From Atopobacter sp. AH10 (GTDB lineage: Bacteria > Bacillota > Bacilli > Lactobacillales > Aerococcaceae): a stretch of 64,000 nucleotides of DNA. Of this stretch, positions 38,301 to 46,447 are shown piece by piece. A program made the translations under genes and the position numbers. The notes beneath the pieces were generated by a model. It saw only the letters and a list, made by a program, of their open reading frames with translations, did not search any database and was not told the DNA's origin. Numbering within the stretch: position 1 is the first letter of the stretch; each line of letters opens with the position of its first letter. Location: assembly GCF_003664595.1 (NCBI RefSeq), contig NZ_QXPZ01000001.1:1-64000 (forward strand), given 5' to 3'.

Positions 38301-39151
38301 TATTGAGCACATTCTTTCCCCTCATCTTTCTCAATTTCTTCCTGACTAGGCGTATATGTAGTCTTTTTCCAACCCGTAAAAGTCCATATTCCTGCCTCAT
38401 CCTCTACTTCATGATAGTTAAAATAGCGATGATCCTCTTCATAGAAGCCAATAGCACTCTGATTTGTTGGCAATTGATCCCGTACTTTTTGGGGTAAAGT
38501 TTTGCTTGCATCTATCGAATAAAAATCATAAGTTATTTTTCTTTTATCCGCTAAATAATCTTTAACATACTTGGGAAATTTCTTCCATTTACCTTGGAAA
38601 GTCACAGGAGAATCACTAGCTGTCTCTTCCGATTTATCCCAGCCCTCAAAAATCCATAAGTTCTCTTTTCCCTCAACCGTTCCCTCATAGAGATGAGGTG
38701 CTGATACTTTCTCCCCTTTCTTAACTGCATAGGTCCTCGGCAGATAGGGATAAAGCTCCGAAGCATCTTCTCCCTTTGTCCCAACGAATTGGTAGTTAAT
38801 TTGAACTGTTTCTTCTTGATCATCTTGAGCTGATCGTTCTACAGCTTCCGTCGGGCGTTCAGACTGATTGTTAACCCTTTCATTATTGCTAGAAAAAAGG
38901 GAGTCTGGAACATTCTTCTTATCCTCTTGCTCTGTAGCTCTCTCTAAATTTGTCGTGCTCCCATCTTCTTTTATAACTTCATTTTTTCCATTTTTCTCTA
39001 CCTTTTCTTTGAGCACAACTTCCTCTATTAGCTTATCGCTTTCATTTTTAACCAAGCCTTTTTCTGAAGCATGTAGCTCTCGGCTACTGAGAACAGACAT
39101 GACTACCATCGACGATAAAACCAATCCAGCTAATCTTTTTTTGTTATACAC
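35321..39151 (-). CDS. LPXTG-anchored surface protein with SHIRT-like and Ig-like repeats
   Basis: This is a secreted, sortase-anchored protein of 1276 residues. The order is: signal peptide (1-29), charged linker (30-112), degenerate SHIRT-like domains (about 115-192 and 205-292, each with a GxWxFxGW...xFxGxW pattern), Ig-like domain (300-375), linker, two more diverged SHIRT-like domains (442-522 and about 538-700, the latter with a long insert), two Ig-like domains (about 725-880), three nearly identical 83-residue SHIRT repeats (about 886-1135), a 95-residue stalk of X-Pro pairs (1136-1230), LPQTG at 1243-1247, a hydrophobic helix and basic tail. It is probably an adhesin-type stalk protein; no ligand-binding domain was recognised. 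There is no YSIRK motif. The ATG has AAGGGGAG upstream. Confidence 0.93.
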   Translation of the reverse strand: MYNKKRLAGLVLSSMVVMSVLSSRELHASEKGLVKNESDKLIEEVVLKEKVEKNGKNEVIKEDGSTTNLERATEQEDKKNVPDSLFSSNNERVNNQSERPTEAVERSAQDDQEETVQINYQFVGTKGEDASELYPYLPRTYAVKKGEKVSAPHLYEGTVEGKENLWIFEGWDKSEETASDSPVTFQGKWKKFPKYVKDYLADKRKITYDFYSIDASKTLPQKVRDQLPTNQSAIGFYEEDHRYFNYHEVEDEAGIWTFTGWKKTTYTPSQEEIEKDEGKECAQYISYKGGWTYRPYNHLPVLELDKRKDISLDENFDPKSLIVTAKDQEDGTDLKDRVEIIGLVNRGKIGTYQLTFRLRDSKGAVIEKLATIAVTEQGLKLVGSAPDSNRTATVNQPSKAIDEPKKERSKLYKKKEFPSFKAEGMNRSEIDRSLSTADQEEYVTVRYKFVAQLGIDQDHLPLNYLPQSYRVKKGTIVRPPKMYQGDVRVWSEYGHVYGFLFQLWDRESAVADRDIVFVGQWRHYPVNVIRPSLYTKAYTEYRFKSSDSSRVLPEEIMKQKPKDEMLDIGVMPDRPNTFFKKRLKVTGGTWTFEGWKPLISMQDRLGLLIRNQEGKRVEVEVDLENGVTYFYDEATESYEIVDKEGNRYNLNDELLGTIDEKGNRYDKNGTWISKDLVTVKQLHEYYEKKIQMMYENPDVGNAVCYEGVWTFTPDQMSPRNASPILKVKDKNITVGEVFDPKELIEEASDQEDGTNLVKDVNAFAVINTEKVGSYQIHYRLTDKEGASVYKTASLFVNPKASSINKAPNLLLKDLEIKEGESINLMDMIESANDPEDGDLKEKVKVVDQSGLDTNKVGSYIVTFKLVDSKGASVSKTATVNVKERVSYHITYVFKSLTKEKELPDVVTKLRPTDGKAKEGDKVSPVEDKFNDVAVQGGKWHFKGWTPSSEQTVADKDLTFVGQWEFIANERKVIYVFKSATAGKELPKEVTEQKPTDGKAKEGDKVSPVEDKFNDVAVQGGKWHFKGWTPSSEQTVADKDLTFVGQWEFIANERKVIYAFKSATAGKELPKEVTEQKPTDGKVKEGDKVSPVEDKFNDVAVQGGKWHFKGWTPSSAQTVGKTVLTFTGEWEFVATAKPDPAPKPNPAPNPTPEPKPDPAPKPEPKPEPKPEPKPEPKPEPKPDPKPEPKPEPKPDPAPKPDPAPKPEPAPKPNPTPEPKPEPKPEPKPNPKSETLSSHHDGHKLPQTGDNHRVASWLAPILMSLGLIAPLAKKDKED
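35462..35746 (-). repeat. X-Pro dipeptide stalk repeats
   Basis: Forty-seven consecutive (K/D/E/A/N/T)-Pro pairs encode a rigid wall-spanning stalk. The DNA is a low-complexity GGTTTTGG(C/A)TCTGG-type array prone to slippage. Confidence 0.92.
35756..36493 (-). repeat. Three tandem 249-bp repeats coding SHIRT domains
   Basis: Identical landmarks (CTAGATGGTG) recur at 35811, 36060 and 36309, giving a period of exactly 249 bp (83 codons). The units are almost identical at DNA level, so they were copied recently or are kept alike by gene conversion. Copy number probably varies between strains. Confidence 0.93.
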
Positions 39152-39277
39152 GACTTCACTCCCCTTAATTTCCTCTACATTTACAACTGAACTCTGACTG
39201 ACGCCTCTCTTAGACTTAAATAAAGGCTAGCAGCATCCTTCTAGACTCTTACTTAATCAAGTTGGGCTAGCGCTTTC

Positions 39278-39283
39278 ATTATA
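39278..39283 (-). promoter_or_regulatory. Possible -10 of the LPXTG gene
   Basis: TATAAT on the minus strand lies about 127 bases before the start codon; the -35 is weak (TAGAAT at 17 nt). The gap 39152-39472 shows nothing else. Confidence 0.35.
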
Positions 39284-39472
39284 ATAATTATCGAGAAAAT
39301 ATTCTAGCTTTTTAAAATTAGAATTCATTAAATTTTAACACGATTCGCTTTTTTGTGCTTTTTTTATTTATTCAAGCTCACATATGAACTAATCACCTGT
39401 ATCTTACAGGAGTAATATAAACTTTTATCAAAAGTTTATCCATTATTTTTCGTATCAAATCACCTATAAAAA

Positions 39473-39511
39473 ATCCCCCTCAGTCTTTTTTTGCCAGTAC
39501 TCAAGGGGGAT
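39473..39511 (-). terminator. Terminator of the met operon
   Basis: ATCCCCCTTGA pairs with TGAGGGGGAT and is followed by TTTTTT on the minus strand, about 155 bases past metI. Between them an AGCAGGA...TCCTGCT inverted pair spans 39541-39611. Confidence 0.82.
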
Positions 39512-39665
39512 CTATCTTCAATTGATATGTAAAAGATTTATAGCAGGATGAAAGTAGAGATAAACTAAAGTCTAGATATTTTCTTTACGCATCCGTCCAT
39601 TCTCCTGCTATCTATACAGTGAAACAACTTTTCTAGATTTTTTCTTTTGCCAATACAGTCCATTC

Positions 39666-40328
39666 TTATCGTAAACTTTTCTTAAACAGCTGATTACCAA
39701 CAGCTTGAATCCCCTGAACTAGAAGGATTAAAATCAATACCGTTCCATACATGATAGTATCGTCAAAACTGGAATAACCATAATTAATAGCTACTGCACC
39801 TAAACCTCCTGCTCCCACAGCTCCTGCTGCTGCACTAGATCCTAATATCGCAATCACAGCTACTGTAAGCCCAGAAACCATAGAAGGAACGGCTTCTTTC
39901 AACACAACTCGTGTCATAATTTGCCAATTGCTGGCTCCGAACGATTTAATCGCCTCAATCGTTTCATAAGGAACATTTCTAAAAGAGGCCTCGATCATTC
40001 TTGCAACTAGTGAGCTACTAGAAATAATCAAGGGCACTAAAGCTGCCGTACTGCCAATAACAGTCCCTGTCAATTTTCTGGTTAATGGCATCAAAGCCAC
40101 AATAAGGATAACAAAAGGGAATGATCTCACCACATTAACGGCAATATTTAAAAAGCGATTGACTAGAAGGTTAGGATGCAATCCCTTGGCGTCCGTTAGA
40201 TAAAGTAGGGTCGCTAAAATAGCTCCGATAATAATAGACGAAAGAACGGTAATCCCTACCATGTAAATACTTTCGGTTAAAGCCGGCCATACAATTCGAC
40301 TGAGTTTTTCTAAACTCTCCACATTCAC
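39666..40328 (-). CDS. metI: Methionine ABC transporter permease
   Basis: This is the membrane permease of the MetNIQ methionine importer, about 220 residues with five helices and the EAA-like loop ETIEAIKSFGASNWQIMTRVVLKEAVPS. The start GTG 40328 is preferred: GGAGG lies eight bases upstream and the gene then overlaps the metN stop by four bases. The ATG at 40343 contains that GGAGG and has no good site of its own, but it cannot be excluded. It is the last gene of the operon. Confidence 0.93.
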   Translation of the reverse strand: MNVESLEKLSRIVWPALTESIYMVGITVLSSIIIGAILATLLYLTDAKGLHPNLLVNRFLNIAVNVVRSFPFVILIVALMPLTRKLTGTVIGSTAALVPLIISSSSLVARMIEASFRNVPYETIEAIKSFGASNWQIMTRVVLKEAVPSMVSGLTVAVIAILGSSAAAGAVGAGGLGAVAINYGYSSFDDTIMYGTVLILILLVQGIQAVGNQLFKKSLR

Positions 40329-41302
40329 TGCAATAACCTCCATTCTATCTTTCTTTTTTCGGAAAAATTCTTTAACAAAACTACTTGATCTCTCGGAATT
40401 TCTAGCACATAAAAACCGACTATTTTCCCATTTATTTCTTCAATTTTGCAATCTTTAAGCTTATAATTTATCCCTGTTGAAAAAGCAAGCTTTGATAAGA
40501 AATTTTCTTCCTCTTGATAATCGTAAAAATGAAGACTGATTAAGTCAGTATTATCTGCCTTTTGATAGTGCCTTTGATCAGCAGTTAAAGTCTGCAAATC
40601 TTTCGGTTGATCAAAAAATACCTTCTCGGTCTCTCCATTGAGCAAAATACGTCCTTTTTCAAGCAAAACCGTTTTATGGCAGATCGTTTTAACCACATCT
40701 AATTCATGCGTCACCACGATAATAGTGATGCCAAGTTCCTGATTGATCTTTCTTAATAGCTTTAATATTTGCTGAGTGGTCAAGGGATCCAAGGCTGAAG
40801 TCGCCTCATCCGACAGCAAAATTTGAGGTTCCAAGGCTAAAGCACGTGCTATACCTACTCTTTGTTTTTGACCTCCTGATAGTTGTCTAGGATAAACAAA
40901 GAGCTTATCCCCTATGCCCACTAAATCGGACAGCTTATTGACCCGTTCCTTTATTTGATTAGCCTCCACGCCCCACAATCTTAAAGGCAAAGCAATATTA
41001 TCATAGACGGACAGACGATCAACTAAGGAAAAATTCTGAAAAATCATCCCAATATTTTTTCTTAACTGGCGTAAGTCTTTTTCACTTAAACGGGTCATAT
41101 CTTGCCCATTAACAAGCAGCCGACCTTCTTGAAAATCTGTTAAGCCATTAATGCAACGTAATAGGGTAGACTTCCCTGCTCCACTTAAGCCAATAAGACC
41201 ATAAATTTTCCCCGCTTCTATCTCTAGATTGATATCAGAAAGGATCTCTAAATCTCCGTAACTTTTCTTTAAATTCTGTATCGATACAATCGCATCTGAC
41301 AT
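40325..41302 (-). CDS. metN: Methionine ABC transporter ATP-binding protein
   Basis: This is the ATPase of the methionine importer, 325 residues. Walker A is GLSGAGKST, the signature is LSGGQKQR, Walker B is ILLSDEATSALD, and a C-terminal ACT-like NIL domain (about 250-325) in this family binds methionine and shuts the transporter. It is six bases from the upstream M20 gene and overlaps metI. All are under the tandem Met T-boxes at 43482-44064. Confidence 0.95.
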   Translation of the reverse strand: MSDAIVSIQNLKKSYGDLEILSDINLEIEAGKIYGLIGLSGAGKSTLLRCINGLTDFQEGRLLVNGQDMTRLSEKDLRQLRKNIGMIFQNFSLVDRLSVYDNIALPLRLWGVEANQIKERVNKLSDLVGIGDKLFVYPRQLSGGQKQRVGIARALALEPQILLSDEATSALDPLTTQQILKLLRKINQELGITIIVVTHELDVVKTICHKTVLLEKGRILLNGETEKVFFDQPKDLQTLTADQRHYQKADNTDLISLHFYDYQEEENFLSKLAFSTGINYKLKDCKIEEINGKIVGFYVLEIPRDQVVLLKNFSEKRKIEWRLLQ

Positions 41303-41308
41303 TTCCTT

Positions 41309-42544
41309 CTATCCTTCCTCCCTTTTATAAGGTTTAAACTGGTGCACATCCGTATAATGATAAAAATCTTTCGCTTCAAACTTTTTCCTTATTCTTTGTC
41401 TAAGTGCCTTATCCTCTGATATTTTAATGCTTGTATCCGCAAAAATCTTTATGGCCTTAGCCAGTTGTTCCTTGGCTTCTTTGGAGTGAGAAGCTGCTAT
41501 TCTACCGACATTAGGTTGGTGTGAGCTAAAGTGAGGAACTCCAAAGAAAAAATATAGTAGTGGCGTTATACGCCCAATAGCTGCATTATCCAATTGTGTT
41601 CTACCCAACTTTTTAGGTAAAAGCTGATAATCTAACTGAAAGTCTTCAAAACTAGACTGGATGACTTCCTGTAAATCAGTGATATTATGCAAGGCTTCAA
41701 AACGATTATTGACTTCATAGGTAAAATCAACCCCATATTTATCACATATTTTTTGAGCTTCAATCAGCAATTCTTCTGTTAAACTATCCGTTCTAGCTTG
41801 ATCCACAGCACCAATAGCTAAACGTAATTTGGATCTAGATGGAAGCATACTTATATTCGTCTCATCATTCAAAATAAGATAGTTAATCCGGTCATCCTCT
41901 TGCCCTTTGTCCTTGATGTCTTTAAAACGAGAAAGAATTTCCACTAAAATATCTACCGAATTAATCCCCTCTTCCGGCCAAGAAAAAGCTTGTTTAGCCA
42001 AGCCACCAATCCTTAAAGTCAAGGCTGTAATCGGACGGGCAAAAGAATGCAGAAGCGTTTCTTCAGCCAGATGGGTCGAACAAACCAAATCGCAAGTCTT
42101 ATAATAATCCGATCGTAAAGATTTCACTTCTGGGCCATAAAAATTTTCAGCAGGAGATCCTACGACTGCAATGGTTCCTTTAAAATAGTCAGCCAATTGA
42201 CTTAAACAAATGGCTGTCCCAACTGCCCAAGCAGCTACCCAGTTATGTCCACAGCCATGAGCATCTTTCCCATCTTTATCAAAATGAGGCAAAGCATCAT
42301 ATTTCGCTAAAAAAGCAATTTTAGGCCCTTCCCCTGTCCGAAATTCTGCAGTAAAGGCGGAGTCTAGTCCCTCAAAAGGTCGTTGAAGATCAAAATCATG
42401 TGCTTTAAGCAAGTTAGTTAAATACGAAACGGCTAAAGGCTCATCCAAACCGACTTCTGGATGCTCCGTTAAATATTCTAGAGCATCCACAAATTCTTGA
42501 TGATAACGACTTTCCACTTCACTGATCCTATCCCTAATCCCCAT
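41309..42544 (-). CDS. M20-family amidohydrolase/dipeptidase in the met operon
   Basis: This is a metallo-amidohydrolase of 411 residues, peptidase family M20 (AbgB/aminoacylase-like branch). Metal-binding motif GKDAHGCGHNWVAAW is near residue 92-106, SPAENFYGPEV supplies the catalytic glutamate near 137, and an M20 dimerisation insert follows (about 190-300). There is no signal peptide, so it is cytosolic. It sits between metQ and metN in one transcript, 18 and 6 bases from its neighbours. A likely role is releasing methionine from an N-acylated form or Met dipeptide brought in by the same transporter; this is inferred from position only. Confidence 0.88.
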   Translation of the reverse strand: MGIRDRISEVESRYHQEFVDALEYLTEHPEVGLDEPLAVSYLTNLLKAHDFDLQRPFEGLDSAFTAEFRTGEGPKIAFLAKYDALPHFDKDGKDAHGCGHNWVAAWAVGTAICLSQLADYFKGTIAVVGSPAENFYGPEVKSLRSDYYKTCDLVCSTHLAEETLLHSFARPITALTLRIGGLAKQAFSWPEEGINSVDILVEILSRFKDIKDKGQEDDRINYLILNDETNISMLPSRSKLRLAIGAVDQARTDSLTEELLIEAQKICDKYGVDFTYEVNNRFEALHNITDLQEVIQSSFEDFQLDYQLLPKKLGRTQLDNAAIGRITPLLYFFFGVPHFSSHQPNVGRIAASHSKEAKEQLAKAIKIFADTSIKISEDKALRQRIRKKFEAKDFYHYTDVHQFKPYKREEG

Positions 42545-42562
42545 ATAATCCCCCCTTCTTCC

Positions 42563-43423
42563 TTACTTTTTGCCTTCAAATAGAGGAGTAACTGCCCCAT
42601 TAGATATTTTATCGACTGTCTTCACGGCTTCTTTTGTTTTAAGCGAGTCTTCTACAACTTTCACCCATTTTTGCTTTTCATTGCCCTTTTTCGTCGCTAA
42701 AATGATGGCGTATTTTTCATTATCTTTCCGTTTATATAGAGCAAGAGCATCTTTCGCTTTCAAGCCAGCTTTAGCAATATTGAAACCATTTAAGACCGCC
42801 CCATCTGTATCTTGTAGACTTTTCACCAAATTTTCCCCTGAAACTTCTACGAACTTCAAATTCTTGGGATTATCCGTGATATCCAATAAAGTTAGTGGCG
42901 CATCCCCCTTTAATTTATCTTTTGGAACAGAAACCAAGCCTGCATCTACTAAAACTTTTAAGCCACGATCACGGTTAGTCGGATCATTCTGTAAGGTAAT
43001 GACTCCCCCATTTGGAATGTCTTTCAAATCATGGTATTTCTTTGAAAACAAACCCACAGCTTGGTTATACAGTTTATCGCCGGCTACCACCAAGTCTCCC
43101 TGACGATTCTTATTAAACTGCTTTAAATAAATTTCATGTTGTTGGAAATTAATATCAATTCTTCCATCATTAGTTGCCTCATTTAATTGAGCTGGATCCG
43201 CCACAACTTTTATATCTAATTGGTAACCAGCCTTTTTAAAATAAGGTCTCACTGCTTCAAATATTTGATCTCTTAATGGATTTACCCCAACCGTAATTGT
43301 TTTTTTGTCTTCTACTTTTCCTTTTGATGCTTTAGCACTTGCCTCTACACTTCCCCCGAAAGCTAATCCTAGCAAAGCAAGAGCACTTAAGGTCCATACC
43401 CATTTTTTAATTTGTTTGTTCAT
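42563..43423 (-). CDS. metQ: Methionine-binding protein of ABC transporter (MetQ/NlpA family)
   Basis: This is a substrate-binding protein of 286 residues with the NlpA/MetQ pattern: TITVGVNPLRDQIFEAVRPYFKKAGY, INFQQHEIYLKQFN, GGVITLQNDPTNRDRGLKVL. The N-terminal signal peptide (WTLSALALLGLAFGGSVEASA) lacks a lipobox cysteine; there is no cysteine in the whole protein. A signal-peptidase I cut after ASA is possible, so anchoring is unexplained. It is the first gene of metQ-M20-metN-metI. AAAGGAAG precedes the ATG. Confidence 0.93.
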   Translation of the reverse strand: MNKQIKKWVWTLSALALLGLAFGGSVEASAKASKGKVEDKKTITVGVNPLRDQIFEAVRPYFKKAGYQLDIKVVADPAQLNEATNDGRIDINFQQHEIYLKQFNKNRQGDLVVAGDKLYNQAVGLFSKKYHDLKDIPNGGVITLQNDPTNRDRGLKVLVDAGLVSVPKDKLKGDAPLTLLDITDNPKNLKFVEVSGENLVKSLQDTDGAVLNGFNIAKAGLKAKDALALYKRKDNEKYAIILATKKGNEKQKWVKVVEDSLKTKEAVKTVDKISNGAVTPLFEGKK

Positions 43424-43481
43424 ATTCTATCTTCCTTTCCTTTTATCCTTTGTTTCATTCTTTAAACTATTTATCCCTTAT

Positions 43482-43760
43482 TCTAAAAAAAGACCGACCC
43501 CTCCCTTAATGTTAATCCACTACATTAAGGGACGAATCGCTCCGTGCTACCACCCTTTTTTATCTTTCCATCACTAGAAAAACCTCTGCCAGTACCCAAA
43601 CTATTGGAGACTGTGTCCGATAACGGGGACGACCGTTTGCCTTGCGTCAACAAGACAAAAGCTCCTAGCTCATTTTCACTAAGTTCTCCACCAGCTTTTC
43701 TCAGCACCCAAGCCTCTCTGTAAGGCGATCCCCTAGTTACTCTACTTTTCAAAGCAATAT
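43482..43760 (-). promoter_or_regulatory. T-box riboswitch 2 (methionine specifier), promoter-distal
   Basis: On the minus strand this is a complete T-box leader. Stem I starts near AGTAGAGTA. The specifier loop GTGAAAATGAGC carries codon ATG. The antiterminator T-box GGGTGGTAGCACGG is at 43542-43555. The terminator has a 10-bp core CCCTTAATGT / ACATTAAGGG extended by wobble pairs, followed by TTTTTTT. It lies 59 bases before metQ. Uncharged tRNA-Met would stabilise the antiterminator and allow transcription. Confidence 0.92.
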
Positions 43761-43784
43761 GATTATTTAATTCAAGAGAAAACA

Positions 43785-44064
43785 AAAAACTTCCTCCCTT
43801 TACCAATGACACTATTCATTAGTAAAGGGACGAAGTTTTTCCGCGTTACCACCCTTTTTCATCTTGCCTTCTCAGACAAGACCTCTGTCAGTACCCATGA
43901 ATTCATGGAAACTCGGTACATTAACGGTCACCTGCCGTCCAAATTGCTTGCACAATTTAGATACTCAAAGCTCATTTTCACTCATAAAGACTATATCTTC
44001 TTTCACCAAACGAAGACTCTCTAAGATAGTATTCATCAGTTACTCTACTTCTCTACGTCAACTA
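43785..44064 (-). promoter_or_regulatory. T-box riboswitch 1 (methionine specifier), promoter-proximal
   Basis: This is a second complete T-box in series. Specifier loop GTGAAAATGAGC (ATG) is near 43965-43980, T-box GGGTGGTAACGCGG at 43841-43854, and the long terminator pairs ACTTC-TCCCTTTAC with GTAAAGGGA-GAAGT then T-run, near 43785-43838. The two leaders are similar but diverged, so the duplication is not recent. Only one convincing promoter precedes both. Confidence 0.92.
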
Positions 44065-44078
44065 TTGAATTAATGCTT

Positions 44079-44106
44079 ATTATACTAAACAAAAAACTCT
44101 TGTCAA
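44079..44106 (-). promoter_or_regulatory. sigma-A promoter of the met operon
   Basis: TTGACA, 16 nt, TATAAT on the minus strand. It lies directly before T-box 1, giving a leader of roughly 650 nt to metQ. Bases 44107-44343 hold no recognisable feature. Confidence 0.88.
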
Positions 44107-44378
44107 TGCACTTTTTAAAACATTATTTTGAAGAAAACACTTTTTCCTGTCTAGAGATATTATTTTATAAATAATACTTTAACAAGGATAAAATGCTATT
44201 TTAACGGCAAATTAAGGAAATATGAATATACCAGTTATATCAACATCCGCCCTATTTTAGTAAAGCAGTGCCAAAATAAAAACTAGTCATTCCTTTTCAT
44301 ACTTGTCCTAAAAGGATCATTCTTTCCTGTCAACAGTCACTAAAAAAGGAGGGCTCTATACTTTTTGATGTTGGTGAA

Positions 44379-44694
44379 AGAGACAGACTGTAGTCTGTCT
44401 ATGCCATATAAAGCACAAAAATGACCGATTCTTTCGGATAAGAGTTACCTTCATCCGGGAAAATGCAGCGGGACCACTGGGAGCCTTGGTCTCCCAGCTA
44501 GTCAGTCTCAGCTCCACTTTGTTACGCACATAAGTTTCTAATGCTCGTTCCTCGCAAAGAAACTCATCGAAACTTGCTGTAAGCCTTTCGGCACAGCAAG
44601 TAATTCGCTTGACTTCCTTTTACGCTGCTCCCGATGAAGGACTCTTTCCTCCAGTTCGGTCATACTGAGCTTTTATTCATCAGTGCTTGTTACA
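44379..44694 (-). ncRNA. Candidate structured RNA cassette inside ISL3 copy B
   Basis: This is the same 316-nt non-coding segment as at 231-546, here on the minus strand (antisense to the transposase). It is bracketed by inverted IS left ends. All hairpins of copy A can form. Of the few differences, one lies in a stem and preserves it by U-G wobble only on this strand. No ORF of note. Function and transcription are unproven; a passenger mini-element, an antisense regulator of the transposase or a transposition-guiding RNA are all possible. Confidence 0.45.
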
Positions 44695-44779
44695 TTCACC
44701 AACAACTAAGTATAGATAGAAAGGCACATCCAAATTCCTCTATACTTAAGTTACGACACTAAAAGGGAGGAATTTAGAT

Positions 44780-46087
44780 ATGCCTTGTGACACCAATAAT
44801 ACTCAATCTTTAGAAATAAATCAACTTTTTGGAATAGACCCAAATGAAATTCAATTTCCGTCTACAGGGTTTAAGACCATTACAAAAGACAAGTTCGGGC
44901 ATCAATTAATTTTATTGCAGGGATATGCTCCTTTCAACGAAACTAAATGCCCTTCTTGTGGTGGAGAGAATATGATAAAGCATGGGACAAGTGTCTCTAC
45001 TATACGTCTTTTAGAAACCAATGGCTATAAAACGGCACTTCGTGCGACTAAACAACGTATTCTTTGCAAAGGTTGTCAGCATACTGCTCTTCCTCAGCTA
45101 TCCTTCATTAAAAAAGGCTGTAATATATCAGAAAATATTCGTCGTAAAATTTTGATGGAGCTAACTAAAAACATTTCCACGAAAGACCTTGCTCAACAAG
45201 TCAATGTTTCACCTTCAACGGTTGTTAGGGTGCTAGATAAGGATTTACCTACACCTAGAAAACACAAATCTTATCTCCCTCATCATTTGTCCTTTGATGA
45301 ATTCAACGCAGGTAATGGTTCACCTAATGCGATGAGTTTTATCTTTAGCGATGCCAAAACTCATCGACCAATGGATATATTACCAGATAGAAAACTACAG
45401 TTTCTTACACATTATTTCCTTCAATATCCAGAATCTGTCAGGCTACAAGTTAAAACAGTAACGATGGACATCTACTCACCTTATATGATTTTAGTGAGCA
45501 AAGTTTTCCCCAATGCCAAAATTATCTTAGATAGATTCCATATTATTCAGCATTGGGCAAGAGCCTTTACTAAAGTCAGAATAGAAATAATGAATCAATT
45601 AAATAAAGGAAATTCAGAAGATAAGAAAGGCTATAGAAGGATTAAGCGTTATTGGAAATTACTGATCAAAAATCGTTTTGAACTCAAGCAAAGTGAATAT
45701 AAAAATTATTCATTATTTGAAGGTTTACTCAATCAATCTCAAGTCGTTGACCAGCTATTAAGCTATTCTGATACCTTAAAGAAGGCTTATGATATTTATC
45801 AAGAAGGTCTCTTCATTTTCAAACGATTGTCAAAATATCCGTTGGATCATTTATTTTCTTACAAACTCGAAGGAGCTCTTAGACACTTTAACAGGCCTTT
45901 AAAGACATTTAATAAGTATAAGGAATTCATTCTCAACGCCTATAGTTACTCTTATAACAACGGTCATTTAGAGGCGTGGAACAATCAAATAAAAACCATC
46001 AAGAAGACCGCCTATGGCTTTCGCAATTTCGAACACTTGAAGAAGAGATGCTTTCTAAAGATGAATCGCTTGTCAGTAGCTGTGTAA
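44780..46087 (+). CDS. ISL3-family transposase
   Basis: This is a full-length transposase of 435 residues. It has an N-terminal zinc-finger (CPSCGG and CKGC pairs, about 56-96), a helix-turn-helix (ISTKDLAQQVNVSPSTVVRVL), and a DDE catalytic domain with Asp in LSFDEFN, Asp in TMDIYSPY and Glu in NNGHLEAWNN. It has the typical length for the family and no frameshift. AAAGGGAGG lies ten bases upstream of the ATG. It is the only gene of the element and appears functional. Confidence 0.96.
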   Translation: MPCDTNNTQSLEINQLFGIDPNEIQFPSTGFKTITKDKFGHQLILLQGYAPFNETKCPSCGGENMIKHGTSVSTIRLLETNGYKTALRATKQRILCKGCQHTALPQLSFIKKGCNISENIRRKILMELTKNISTKDLAQQVNVSPSTVVRVLDKDLPTPRKHKSYLPHHLSFDEFNAGNGSPNAMSFIFSDAKTHRPMDILPDRKLQFLTHYFLQYPESVRLQVKTVTMDIYSPYMILVSKVFPNAKIILDRFHIIQHWARAFTKVRIEIMNQLNKGNSEDKKGYRRIKRYWKLLIKNRFELKQSEYKNYSLFEGLLNQSQVVDQLLSYSDTLKKAYDIYQEGLFIFKRLSKYPLDHLFSYKLEGALRHFNRPLKTFNKYKEFILNAYSYSYNNGHLEAWNNQIKTIKKTAYGFRNFEHLKKRCFLKMNRLSVAV

Positions 46088-46196
46088 ATCTCTCACGCAC
46101 TGCTACTATTTCCAATGAATGCTCTATATCCAGACTAACTCTAATAGGCATAGAGCTTGTTTAGGGAAAAGTAGGGGAAATACTATCTGTAATATA

Positions 46197-46227
46197 AAAA
46201 ACCACTCCCCCGAAGAAGAGTGATTTT
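46197..46227 (+). terminator. Small terminator-like hairpin after the transposase
   Basis: AACCACTC pairs with GAGTG-ATT, followed by TTTTC, between the transposase stop and the right IS end. Confidence 0.4.
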
Positions 46228-46235
46228 CTCTAAAA

Positions 46236-46301
46236 AATTTACCAACAACAAAATTTGACAAAGTGCCAAAATTTACCAACAAAAAAATTTGACAAAGTGC
46301 C
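46236..46301. repeat. Duplicated right end of the IS
   Basis: Two tandem 33-34 bp copies of the sequence AAATTTACCAACAA...TTTGACAAAGTGCC, ending at 46267 and 46301. Only the outer one abuts the target duplicate. The gap 46310-46447 holds no gene; TCAAAGTGCC at 46430 is a partial look-alike of the end. Confidence 0.9.
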
Positions 46302-46447
46302 AAAAGGAGACGACTTGTCTCTCATAGATCCTGAATTCCCCGACCAATAACATGGTTATAAGGCAGGGGATTTAAGATCCTAAGAAACAAATAGTCTCCA
46401 AATATTTACTAGCTACACTAAAAGACTTTTCAAAGTGCCGAGATTTT

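Larger units (their letters stand above)
44352..46301 (+). mobile_element. Complete ISL3-family insertion sequence, copy B
   Basis: This is a 1950-bp element flanked by exact 8-bp target duplicates AAAAGGAG (44344-44351 and 46302-46309), the duplication length expected of ISL3. The left terminal repeat begins GGCTCTATACTTTTTG (44352). The right end, read inward, begins GGCACTTTGTCAAATTTT. An inverted copy of the left end lies at 44695-44716 and a partial direct copy (CTCTATACTT) at 44738. The right end is duplicated in tandem (46236-46267 and 46268-46301). It contains a transposase and a 316-nt structured cassette. It lies opposite in orientation to copy A at 1-573. The insertion is in the gap between the met promoter and the sensing operon, so no gene is broken. 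Confidence 0.95.

Noticed and set aside
43525-43812. Open frame on the minus strand in the metQ leader
   Set aside because: It lies entirely within T-box 2 structure; the conserved RNA elements explain the sequence.
43806-44073. Open frames on the plus strand in the metQ leader
   Set aside because: They are antisense to T-box 1, with no ribosome site and no family resemblance.
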